Positions 1 to 9,147 of a stretch of DNA of 64,000 nucleotides are shown piece after piece. The first letter of the stretch is position 1, and every line of letters begins with the position of its first letter. The position numbers and the translations under genes are program-made. Source of the DNA: Manihot esculenta (taxonomy: Eukaryota > Streptophyta > Magnoliopsida > Malpighiales > Euphorbiaceae); the NCBI RefSeq assembly GCF_001659605.2, contig NC_035172.2, positions 20,585,051 through 20,649,050 on the forward strand, written 5' to 3'. Under the pieces are notes generated by a model. It was not told where the DNA came from. It did no database searches and was given only the letters and a program-made list of their open reading frames with translations.

Positions 1-256
1 TCTTAGAGGGTGCATTGAGCTTATACAAAGAGAATAAGCATGATTAAATCAAAAGCCTTTCCTTTGACCATGGTAGGTGAGGGGAAACAAAGAAAAGAGA
101 GAACAGCCTTAATGCATGTACTCTACACTGTAACACTTCAATTTAGGAGTCTAGGGGGGCTGATTAAGTGGTACTTAGGCTCTAAAGAAAAAGGGGCTTG
201 ATTGACTAAGTTGTTTGTTGCTTGAGGACAAGCAAAAAGCTAGGTGTGAGGGTATT
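1..256 (+). mobile_element. 3' end of a Tat/Athila-type gypsy internal region, with polypurine tract
   Basis: The stretch is non-coding and ends in a purine-rich run (about 238-256, reading AAGCTAGGTGTGAGGGTA) directly before an LTR that starts TGATCAAACAT. A 'gaggacaagcaaaaagcta' phrase before a purine run is typical of the 3' end of plant Tat/Athila elements. The body of this plus-strand element lies to the left of the window. The family call rests on the tract, the LTR sequence and the related LTR at 3105-4526. Confidence 0.6.
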
Positions 257-417
257 TGATCAAACATAAATTAGCCACATTTTTATTATCTTTATTATTG
301 CTTATTTACACATTTTTTAGCTTAATTTATGGTTTTTATCTTGTTTTTACAAAAAAGGAAGAAATTGGAAAATTTGAGAAAAAGTGCAGAAAAGGCTAGA
401 AAAGTGATGGGGTCAAA

Positions 418-435
418 GTGATTTGGCCAAATCAC
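418..435. promoter_or_regulatory. Perfect 18-bp palindrome in LTR U3
   Basis: GTGATTTGGCCAAATCAC equals its own reverse complement. The related LTR has the same site at 4348-4365 with one change that breaks the centre. It lies upstream of the TATA-like box. Its role is unknown; it could bind a dimeric protein. Confidence 0.5.
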
Positions 436-477
436 TCGCAGAGACAGAAAGCTAAAAACTGGACTGACTCACAGAAA

Positions 478-521
478 GCGATTGGGGCAAGTGATTTGCC
501 CAAATCACTCGCCCCAATCAC
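478..521. promoter_or_regulatory. 44-bp near-palindrome in LTR U3
   Basis: Two 19-bp arms (GATTGGGGCAAGTGATTTG and its near reverse complement, one mismatch) surround a two-base centre. The other LTR has an equivalent inverted repeat at 4264-4290 with 11-bp perfect arms and a five-base loop. It can form a cruciform or RNA hairpin. Confidence 0.5.
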
Positions 522-756
522 ATTGACAGCAAAAACCAACAGCAGAGCGGGAAAAAGAGAAAAATCATATTTAAAAAGAAAAGAAGCCCAAAACCACTTA
601 AAACACTGCTAGCTCAAATCCAAAAGCCAAAAGGATGTCCTTCTACCAAAAGAATTCCATCAACAACAAAATTCAAAGACAAAAGAGGAATTAAAGGCCA
701 CAAAGACCAAGTTAAAATAGGGATTCCAAACCTTAATTGAACTTGGACTCTCCAGC

Positions 757-765
757 TATAAAAAG
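757..765 (+). promoter_or_regulatory. TATA-like box of LTR F
   Basis: TATAAAAAG lies mid-LTR. The minus-strand sister LTR has TATAAAG at 3997-4003 in the matching place. Confidence 0.45.
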
Positions 766-1676
766 ACAGCCTCCAAACCAGCAAAGCACCATCTTCTCCT
801 CTTCGAAAATCTGCAGAATTCAGCAGGAAGCCTGCGGCAGTCCCTTCTTCTCCTCCTTTCTTCTTTCTTTAGTGTATTTTGTCCACCATGAGTGGCTAAA
901 TTCATTCTTTTCTAGTTGAAGTTGAGGAAATTCAGATTTGTGATGAATTGGGAGATTTAAAACTCCATTGTTAAACTCTTATTTGCTTTCAATATTTATG
1001 CAACTTGATCTTTTCTATAATTATTACTTTGAATTTAGAATCAATAAGGGCCCATTGCTTTTAAATTGCTTGAGTAATAAATTGTTTGAATGATTTAAGT
1101 CCGTAATTGCTTATATTATTTGAACACAAATATAATCGGTTGCATGATCTAGACTTGACCATGGGGTTGGCAAGGATAGAATTGGGTTTCTCTAAGTCTT
1201 AATGCAGTCAACAGTTGTTCGATGCTAAATGCCCCAAGGACGTTCCTTGGCAACTTGTTGACTAGTGTTTGATTGGCGAACGTTTCCTAATCGAACTAGA
1301 ACTAAGGAGGAATTTGGTTATGAGAAGCGTCTTCCACAATCAAAACTAATTTATTGAAATAAAATAGGAGTCTTAAATAGTCAATGATCAATTCTAAACA
1401 AGCTGAATTAAACTCATATTTCAACTAGAATCTCTTTCCCATTGAAATTCTCATTTATTTAAATTATTGCTTTCTCTTGCTTTCTAGATTTAATTCATCA
1501 AAACAAAACCCCCTTCTTTTATTTATTTGTCATTTATTTGCCTTAGTCATTATTAGGAAAAATCTTTGGTGTCAATTCCCTGTGGTTCGACCCTATTGCC
1601 ACTATCTGCAAGTTAATTATTGATTGTTTAATAGGTTTATTTTTTACGGCTTCAACAACTGCTATCAGCGGCTTGT

Positions 1677-1830
1677 GTTCAGAAGAGGAAAGAATCGTGC
1701 ATTAATGCTTCCAGAAGAGGAAGGAGACATGGCTGGAGCTTCAGAAGGAAAGAGACATGTTCCAAGGCTTTCAGAAGAGGAAGGACGCACGCCTTGGCCT
1801 CTAGAAGGCAAGTGGCGTGCGCATGGATTG
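1677..1830. repeat. Degenerate ~30-bp tandem repeat
   Basis: About five imperfect units built on 'ttcagaagaggaagga', 29-31 bp apart, lie inside LTR fragment D. The open frames here are a by-product of the repeat. Confidence 0.5.
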
Positions 1831-2095
1831 CAGGAGAGGAAGTGGAGCGCAGTCATTAATGTGCAGAAGTGGAAAGATATATGTTTTGTCTTTCCTTTTT
1901 AGGTGCAGCCTTCGTTTGAATTTTGAATGCTGAATGAAGAAGAGGCAAGTGCATCTCCTTGAAATCTTGCTGCCTAAATAGGAAGATTTGACTGCTGCAG
2001 TGTGTGCACATCTTTGAACAAGGAAAGAAAGATCTGCAATTTGAATTTCAAATAATCTTCTGACTGAGCTTTCCTTATTTGCTTTTGCTTCTGCA

Positions 2096-2180
2096 CTTTC
2101 CTTATTTGAAAACTTTCCTTTTCTGAAAACTTTCCTTATTTGAAAACTTTCCTTTTTTGGCACTTTCCATATTTGGCACT
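2096..2180. repeat. ~17-bp tandem repeat in LTR fragment D
   Basis: Four to five units of 'ctttccttatttgaaaa' with small changes. Confidence 0.55.
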
Positions 2181-2327
2181 TTTTGGCGGTTTTAAGAGCA
2201 TTTTCTCCAGAATGTCTCTTTACACCTAATATCTACAAAACATGATTAAAATCACAAAATTAGGCAGAAAAGATGCAAATAAACATCAAGAACATAATGA
2301 TAAAGTGGACTAAAATATGCTCTATCA

Positions 2328-3055
2328 ATACCAATGGCTTTTGATGTTGGAAAGAATTTGCTCAAGAATGCTCTTACCATACCCGCCCATGATGTGATGG
2401 ATCCGGGTGGCATGTAGAATAGCCAATCTTTGGCATAATCATCAAGGGAAAAAGGGAAGGCTCGAAGTTTAACATGCTCTTTTGAAATTCCTTGAGGTCT
2501 CATGGTTGAGCAGACAATGTGGAATTCCTTTAAATGCTTGTGAGGATCTTCATTTTCTAGGCCTCTAAATTTGGGAAGGAGATGGATCAGGCCTATCTTC
2601 AATTCGAAAGGTGATGTCAATGGGGGATATGCAATGCACAAGGGCGTTTGGTCTCCTGCTGGTTCAGCTAGCTCTTGGAGTGTTCTCTCCCGTGGCTGTG
2701 GTGCTTGGATGGGCACGTTTCTAGCTTCAGCTTCAATTTCCTCATATGCAGCAGGTGGTTCTGCCATTGTTTGATTTTCTGGTGCAGTAGTCTGAATTTC
2801 TGGTTCAAATGCAGCAGTGGCAGGTGCGGCAGTAGGCAAATCTGCTGGTGCAATAAATTCTACAGCAGGGGCAGTAGCAGCTCCATCAGATGGCTCAGCG
2901 GCAAATCGAATGGTAGACACCAGATTTAATGATGTTGCTGATGAAGATGATTTGGAGGCTTGGTTCCTCAAGTTTGCTTACTTTCTTAGGCTTTTGGCAG
3001 TGCGTTCTATCTCTGGATCGTAAAGAAGAGTGTCTTTACAGCCAGACCTGGTCAT
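2328..3055 (-). pseudogene. Broken gag of a Tat/Athila-type gypsy element (E)
   Basis: The frame starts at an ATG at 3055 on the minus strand, 30 bases after the tRNA-Asp primer-binding site. It has a TAA at codon 26 (2978-2980) and then stays open until LTR fragment D interrupts it at 2327. After an alanine/proline-rich stretch it contains a retrotransposon gag core: LLPKFRGLENEDPHKHLKEF, then a region with DYAKDWLFYMPPGSITSW, then AFLSKFFPTSK. Gag normally forms the virus-like particle. The C-terminal part, zinc knuckle and all of pol are absent here. The open frame continues past 2327 only by chance, into LTR sequence. It is a pseudogene on two counts: the nonsense codon and the insertion. 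Confidence 0.75.
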
Positions 3056-3084
3056 AAAAGGAAAATACATTAGTTTAAATCAAA

Positions 3085-3102
3085 TCCCCGGCAACGGCGC
3101 CA
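3085..3102 (-). other. Primer-binding site for tRNA-Asp
   Basis: The plus strand reads TCCCCGGCAACGGCGCCA, the 3' end of plant tRNA-Asp with CCA. The minus strand is therefore the matching primer-binding site of an element running leftwards, a known choice for Athila/Tat-type elements. It lies a few bases from the LTR edge near 3105. Confidence 0.85.
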
Positions 3103-3104
3103 AT

Positions 3105-4526
3105 TTTTTATAACGGTTGTCGAAGCCGTAAAAAATAAACCTATTATCAATCGATAAATAATTTGTAGATAGTGGTAATAGGGTCAAACCACAGGGATTT
3201 GACACTACGAATTTTCCTATTAATGACTTGGACAAATAACAAAAGTAAATAAAAGAGGGGGGTTTGTTTTGAAGAGTTAAAGCTGAATAAAAGAAAGCAG
3301 TAATTAAATGAGTAAATCAATAGGAGAAGGATTCTAGTTGAAGTATGGATCTATTTCAGCTTGTTAGAATTGATCATTGATCTTTTTTATACACCTATTT
3401 ATTTCAATAAGTTAGTTTAGGACGTGGAAGACGCTTCTCACAATCCAAATTCCTCCTTAGTTTTAGTTCAATTAGGAAACGTTCGCTAATCAAACTCTAA
3501 TTAACAAGTTGCCAAGGAACGTCCTTAGGGTTTTTTACTTTTCAACTGCTAACTACATTAAGACTTAAAGAAACCCAACTCTAACATTGCCAACCGCCTG
3601 GTTAAGTTTAGATTATGCAACTGATTATACTTGTGTTTAAACAATCTAAGCAATTACGGACCTAAATCATTCAAACAATTTATTACTCATGCAATTAAAA
3701 GCAACAGGCCTTGATTGATTCTAAAAGTAAAGCAATAATTATAGAAAGATCAAGTTGCATAAATATTGAAAGTAAATAAGAGTTTAATAATGGAGTTTTA
3801 AATCTCTCAATTCATCATAAATCTGAAATTTTCCAACTTCAACTAGAAAAGAATGGATTTAGCCACTCATGGTGGACAAAATCACAAAAAGAAAGAAGAA
3901 AGAAAAGAAGAGAAGCTACTACGGAGTCCCTGCTGTGTTTCTGCAGAATTGCCGAAGATGAGATGAGATGCTCCTTGCTGGCTTAATTTATGTCCTCTTT
4001 ATAGGTGGAGAATCCTAATTCAATTAGGGTTTGGAAATCCCAATTTGACTTGGTCTTTGTAGTCTTTGATTCCCCTTTTGTCTTTGAATTTCATTGTGAG
4101 TGGAATTTCTTGGGTGAAAGACTCTCTTGTGGCTCTTAGAATTGAGTTGGAACTGGTCTTGAAGAGTTTGAAGTACGGTAGGAATTCACTGTTTTTGAAT
4201 CTGGAATTTTCCTCTCTTCCCGCGCTTCTGTCCTTTTGTCTGTGTCAGTTTGATGTGGGCAGTGATTTGGGCAAATCGCTTGCCCAAATCGCTTCTATGT
4301 GTTGCCTCCAGATTTCTGCCTCAGCATTCTACTTCTGATTTCTGCGGGTGATTTAGCCAAATCACTTTGACCCAATCACTTTTCCAGCTTTTTCTACACT
4401 TTTTCTTCAACTTTTGATTTTCTTCCTTTTCTGTAAAAACATGACAAAATCCATAAATTAAGCTGAAAAATGTGTAGTTAAGCAGTAATAAAGATAATAA
4501 AAATGTAGTTAAATTATGTTTGATCA
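3105..4526 (-). repeat. 5' LTR of minus-strand Tat/Athila-type element E
   Basis: On the minus strand the LTR starts TGATCAAACAT at 4526 and ends close to the tRNA-Asp primer-binding site. It is about 1.42 kb and similar throughout to LTR F at 257-1667 in opposite orientation, with many small differences. It has TATAAAG at 3997-4003 (minus) and the two palindromes at 4264-4290 and 4348-4365. The exact inner edge is uncertain by a few bases because the terminal CA is mutated. Confidence 0.75.
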
Positions 4527-4984
4527 CCATGGATTGAGAACAAAAATTGCAAAACCTGGTGAACCAGGCAACAAGGACAAACCAATGAATATCTAAATCT
4601 CTTACCTATTTATAATATTATTTTTGAAATAATCTCTTTTTAGTTTTCTGAATTATCATTTCAAACAATTTCCTTTACTCCTGTTTCCTTTTTTGCGAAA
4701 AAAGGGGAGAAAACTGGTCATGGTCATATCTGTTATGTTCATGTGCTTTGATGTGCTTTCATCTATTAATATTTATTTTTCATATTGTCATCTATTTTGA
4801 TATGCTTACATGATAATTATTCTGATTGAAAGTATATACTTTGTGCATACGTTGAGGGGGAACCGTGTTAACTCTTAATTGCTTTGATTAATTATTGCTT
4901 CATCTTAGCACATACTCGTTTTATATTTTCTTTTATTCTCTAATATAAATTGTTAAGTTTTGTCATCATCAAAAAGGGGGAGAT
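4527..4984 (+). mobile_element. 3' internal end and polypurine tract of a Sirevirus-like copia element
   Basis: Non-coding sequence ends in 'catcatcaaaaagggggaga' (tract about 4971-4983) directly before an LTR that starts TGTTGACC. This layout is characteristic of plant Sirevirus/Maximus-type copia elements. Element E seems to have inserted into or next to this internal region, since its LTR ends at 4526. Confidence 0.6.
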
Positions 4985-6275
4985 TGTTGACCCCATAAGC
5001 CTTGAAAGAGCTTGATTTTGATGATACCAAAACTTAATGAGTCAAATTTATCTAACCATATCTAATATTAAAAGTAGAGTATTTGGAAAGCATTTAAAGG
5101 AACAAGGGAATTTTCTACATCAGAAAGAAAGTATACTCATTTTATAACACAAGATGAATCAAAGAAAGAAGAAGTGAAGAAAGGTATTTTTAGAATTTAT
5201 TGTAAAAGAGTGAGTGAGTTGATATGCCAATGATGAAATTATCTATCTTATTTCATTCTTGGAAAGTAAAAAAAAAAAAAAAAAGTTTTAAGTTATTTTT
5301 TTAAATTGTCTAGAAAGGTTAAAATTATACATCTAATTTTAGATACAGTTTAATTTAACTATCTAATTTCTGCCTGTACTTATTTTATTTAATTTCAGTC
5401 TGCGAATCTAATTGATTTCAGTCTGTGCGAATCTCAACATCTGAACAGCTAGCTTTTTTGAAATTATTATCGTTAACTAATTTCTGCAGCTAAGAAAGAA
5501 AAAATTTTCAGACATCTATTAAGAGATTAAATCTCTTTATAAATGGGTAATGAAAGTACTAAATTCCTGAGAACATTTGAAACCTTTGTGTTAAAAGCTT
5601 TTCATTCACACATCTATTCTTCATTGGTAAATCTTCTCTTTCTCATCTTAATAGCATTTCTATTATATCTAATAAGAGTTGTTGAGAGTGCTTTTCTTCT
5701 AAATCAAAATTTATATAAGGTTGATCAAGTGTGATGTCACTTGATATAAGCCTTAAGCACCTGTTAAAACTTAAGTAAGAGTTTAAGTGTGAATCAAACA
5801 TGTAAAAGTCTACAAGCACCTGAGAAGCTTGTTGTTGTATAAAAGGTTATTCTCTTGCGTGTCAAAAGAGGTTTAGTGGAGTGAAGACTCAAAGAAGGAC
5901 CTTGAAAGAGTGGATGTAGGCTATGTTTGCCGAACTACTATAAAAATCTATGTGTTTGATCTTTCTATCCCTAATCTCTTTACTTTTAAGTTTTCTTCAT
6001 TAATCTGAGACATTTGTATGCAAGTTTGAATTACTATTGATAAGAGTTTGATAAAATTAACTTGCTATTTTTATCTCTGCTTTTCATTAATTACACTTGT
6101 TGAATACTAGTGTATCTGTTGTTAGGTGCTTTTCAAAATCTTCGAAGAAAACTTGTGAAAATCTTATCTAAATCTATGACCCTTTCACACTCAGAATTAG
6201 TAGCCACAATTTATCATTAAAACTTTGAGCAAGAGCTGAAAAATTGATAAAGTGACACATTCACCTCCCTTTTTA
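4985..6275 (+). repeat. 3' LTR of a Sirevirus-like copia element
   Basis: It starts TGTTGACCCC after the polypurine tract and runs to about the 'ttcacctccc' phrase near 6265. A TATA-like 'gtataaaagg' lies near 5837, late in the LTR. The length (about 1.3 kb) fits Sirevirus LTRs. The right edge is approximate because no second LTR is present. Confidence 0.5.
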
Positions 6276-6719
6276 TTACTTATATTTGAAGATATGGTTA
6301 TTTGATATGAGATTTTGTGATGAGAATTGGTTATGGGATATTAAAGTGCTTATGTTTGTGTTTAGATTTGTGATTGAGACATTGAAAGAGTAAAAGGGTT
6401 AAATTGGAGTTATGTAAAGTGTAGTTACTATTTATAGGTTAAATTAGATCCATATTCTAGAAGAAACTCTACCAATTTACAGTAACATATATAAATATAT
6501 ATATTTTTTAAATACATATTATATAATTAAGAGATATAAGAGCAATTATCATACAATGTGACATTCCTCGCTCAAATTATTAAAATTCCATATAGAGGGC
6601 ATTATAGCTCCGCCATTTCAACTGCTAATTGACATTATTCGAATTTTTCTCATAGTAGAATCGTGGTCGATATGCTTGCTTCATGTTTTTTCTGTATGGA
6701 TCTTCTCAAGCAATAATTA
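6276..6719. other. AT-rich spacer, nothing recognised
   Basis: No coding frame, RNA gene or repeat edge could be supported here. Confidence 0.5.
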
Positions 6720-7080
6720 TTTTATTTTCAATATATTTTTAGTTTAGTAATATCTCATATCAATGTATTTTGATATTTAATGAAATGAGAAATCATTTTT
6801 GACATGAATAGCACTCAAACTATTACAATACTGAAAGCAAAGTTCACTAAAAAAAATTTTATCCATAACAATTCTTTACATACTTCAGTTGTTGCAATAG
6901 ATTCTGCTTTAGTAGAAATATCAACATAATTTTACAATTTTGATTGTCACGACACAGCTCCCCTCGCAAATATAATTAAATATCCTAATTTAAACTTTCT
7001 CAAATCAATATTACCATCCATATTTGCATATGCGTAGCAAACTAACACAGGTTTACTGCTTTTAAAACATAAACATAGTT
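6720..7080 (-). pseudogene. Copia RNase H fragment
   Basis: On the minus strand the translation KPVLVCYAYANMDGNIDLRK, then a GYLIIFARGAVSW-like run, matches the pattern of plant copia RNase H (GYxDADxAGDxxxRRSTxGYVFxxxxxxVSW). After frame breaks it continues as an 'AEyxAxTEaCKEllWlkxFL'-like stretch. The catalytic aspartates are partly lost. It is a short relic with no LTR nearby in the same orientation. The family call is from motif order only. Confidence 0.6.
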
Positions 7081-9147
7081 TGAAAGTGTCACAAGAATTT
7101 CTTAGAGTCCATTTCCTGCAATCCAAATTTCTTTCCGGCAATCCAAATTCCTTTCCTGAATTTGAAAAAATTAAAATCATTACTTTGTCTACTCTATGGT
7201 TTAAAAAATCGATTTCCATTTATGAAACTACATTTTTTTATCTCTCCAATGTTTCAATGTGTTTTTCTCTATTTATTTTATAATTTTAACTATGCTTTTA
7301 AAAAGTAAAATAAAGCATTCTCCTAAATATAACTCAAAAAAATTATTGCTAAAAGGTTAAATATGTCCTTAAACTATACAACGAGAATCAAAATTTTTTT
7401 TTTCTTTTTTTTTTGAAATCAACGAGAATCAAAATTATTAAATTCACTACTACATTTTAGATTTTATATAACAATATTATAGTAATGGTTATAAAATTTT
7501 TGCTTTAATACTACTAATATAACAGTTTTAAAATTATTACAAATAAAATTTAAATTTTCATTATATAATAATATTATTTTTTTAAAATAATTTATTTTAT
7601 ATTTAAAAAATTATAATTTTAATATTTTTTATCCCTTATGAAAAAATAAACAAATTTTGTCTTTTACTACAGAGCAAAAATAAATACAATGAATTTTAAA
7701 TCACTGTTGTTAATTTATAGTCACCATTTAAATATACAATATAACAATCTTTAATTGTTATTTTAAATTTATTTTTATGGCAGTAATTTCATCTTTCTTT
7801 TTAAATATGTCTTTAAACTCTCATCAAAATGAAGCTATTGCTTATTAGAATTTTAGAGTGTAAATTGTATTTTTTTCAATTTATTCCGTCACATTTGAGT
7901 TTAACATTCACATAAAGTTGAGAACAAAACAAGCATGTTTTAAAATGCAATCCGAATACAAAACTATTAGTAACGGTTAATAATAACTTATTTATCCAAT
8001 ACATTAAAATAGTCGGAGAAGTTAAAAGTGCTTTAAAAAAAAAAAAAAGATATGGGTTAAAAGTGGTTATGAAGCCTTTATTAATAAAATATGGTAGGTG
8101 GGAAAATTTGCAACCATACAGCAATGGTGTGGTTTGATTTCTATTACGGATTTGACTCGATTACGGGCTTACTTGTTCGAGTCTCTAAGCTATAAATTAA
8201 AGTACATTAGCATCTTGTTAGAATATGATTAAAGAATGTATATCGGTTTAAAACGGGTTTAAATTTTAAAATTCAAATGATCCGTGAATTTTTTAGATAT
8301 ATAAATATTATTATGTAAATAACTAATTAAACATATTTTATTGTATATCAAATGAATAAATAAAATTTAATATTTTATTTAAATATTAAAATTTTAATAC
8401 ATTAATTTTTAAATTAAAATTTGTAGTATAAATTTAAATAACTAAAAATAAATTCAATCGGCTTTACTATTATATATTAAACCTCTCTTATAATGCAACA
8501 TGTAATAGAAGCGAAAATAAAGAAATAAAAATCATCTATCATCTTGATAAAAAAGTTACAGTCCTCGTGACGCAGGTCTAATCCATCCAAGGATTTCTTG
8601 TCACAAGCAGGTCTCGAAGCCGCTTCTCTGTTCAATAATTATGTTTGTTAAGAGAGATAATAAAAACTTGCATTATGAGAATCGCAGTCAAATTCCAGCT
8701 CATGAAGACCCACGAGAGGGCAATTAGAAGATCCTTCTCCTGTGGTTGGTTGAAGAAATCACTCGTGTTTCATCGGATTCAACAAGCTGACGACAAAATT
8801 GAAGTAAACCCTAAAAGGTATAAGATTTTTAAAGAATTTCATGGTGAATGGAATAACCTAATCGTCGATCATCGTGGTTAAAGACACATTTCCCGGCGAA
8901 AATTTCTGTCTCTTTAAGCTTCAAAATGATGACTGCGAGTATAAGATACAGTGACGATGGTGCTACTGCTAGCCCTGCACTGCTAGTGCTGAATTGCTGA
9001 ACGCAGCTTCGTGATTGAGCGAAAACGCTGCGTTTTGACTATCAGACGCAGCGAACTGGATAAAAACGGTGCGAATTAGTGGGTTTGAATTGAAAGCCGA
9101 TTCAATTTGGCGGGTGAAGTCTGGAAAACTCAGTTCAGGTCTTTTTG
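7081..9147. other. AT-rich spacer and 5' flank of the PPR gene
   Basis: Positions 7081 to about 8500 are strongly AT-rich with poly-A/T runs and no supported gene. About 8545-9147 is less AT-rich and probably contains promoter and 5' UTR of the downstream gene. The only longer frame here begins at a TTG and has no recognisable family, so no gene is called. Confidence 0.5.

Larger units (their letters stand above)
257..1667 (+). repeat. 3' LTR of a plus-strand Tat/Athila-type element (F)
   Basis: The LTR begins with TG after the polypurine tract and ends near CTATCA. It is similar along its whole length to the reverse complement of 3105-4526, which is joined to a tRNA-Asp primer-binding site, so both are LTRs of one family. 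A TATA-like TATAAAAAG lies at 757-765. Palindromes at 418-435 and 478-521 sit upstream of it. The element seems to have inserted into another LTR (1668-2327); its left target duplication is outside the window. Confidence 0.7.
1668..2327 (-). repeat. Partial LTR (D), minus strand, inserted in a gag gene
   Basis: On the minus strand the block begins TGATAGAGCATATTTTAG at 2327, an LTR start typical of plant Tat/Athila elements. It interrupts the gag reading frame of the element to its right. It stops at 1667/1668, where LTR F begins. The simplest order is that D inserted into gag and F later inserted into D, so the rest of D is left of the window. The boundary at 2327 rests on the broken gag frame and the TG start; no target duplication can be confirmed. 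Confidence 0.5.

Noticed and set aside
1624..1902. Frames in the Glu/Arg-rich repeat near 1.7 kb
   Set aside because: They arise from the ~30-bp tandem repeat in an LTR fragment and cross the LTR junction at 1667.
3085..3102. Possible tRNA-Asp gene fragment
   Set aside because: Only the 3' 18 bases with CCA are present, next to an LTR; it is a primer-binding site. Nuclear plant tRNA genes do not encode CCA.
8645..8881. 78-codon frame upstream of the PPR gene
   Set aside because: It starts at TTG, matches no family I know, and lies where a 5' UTR or promoter is expected.
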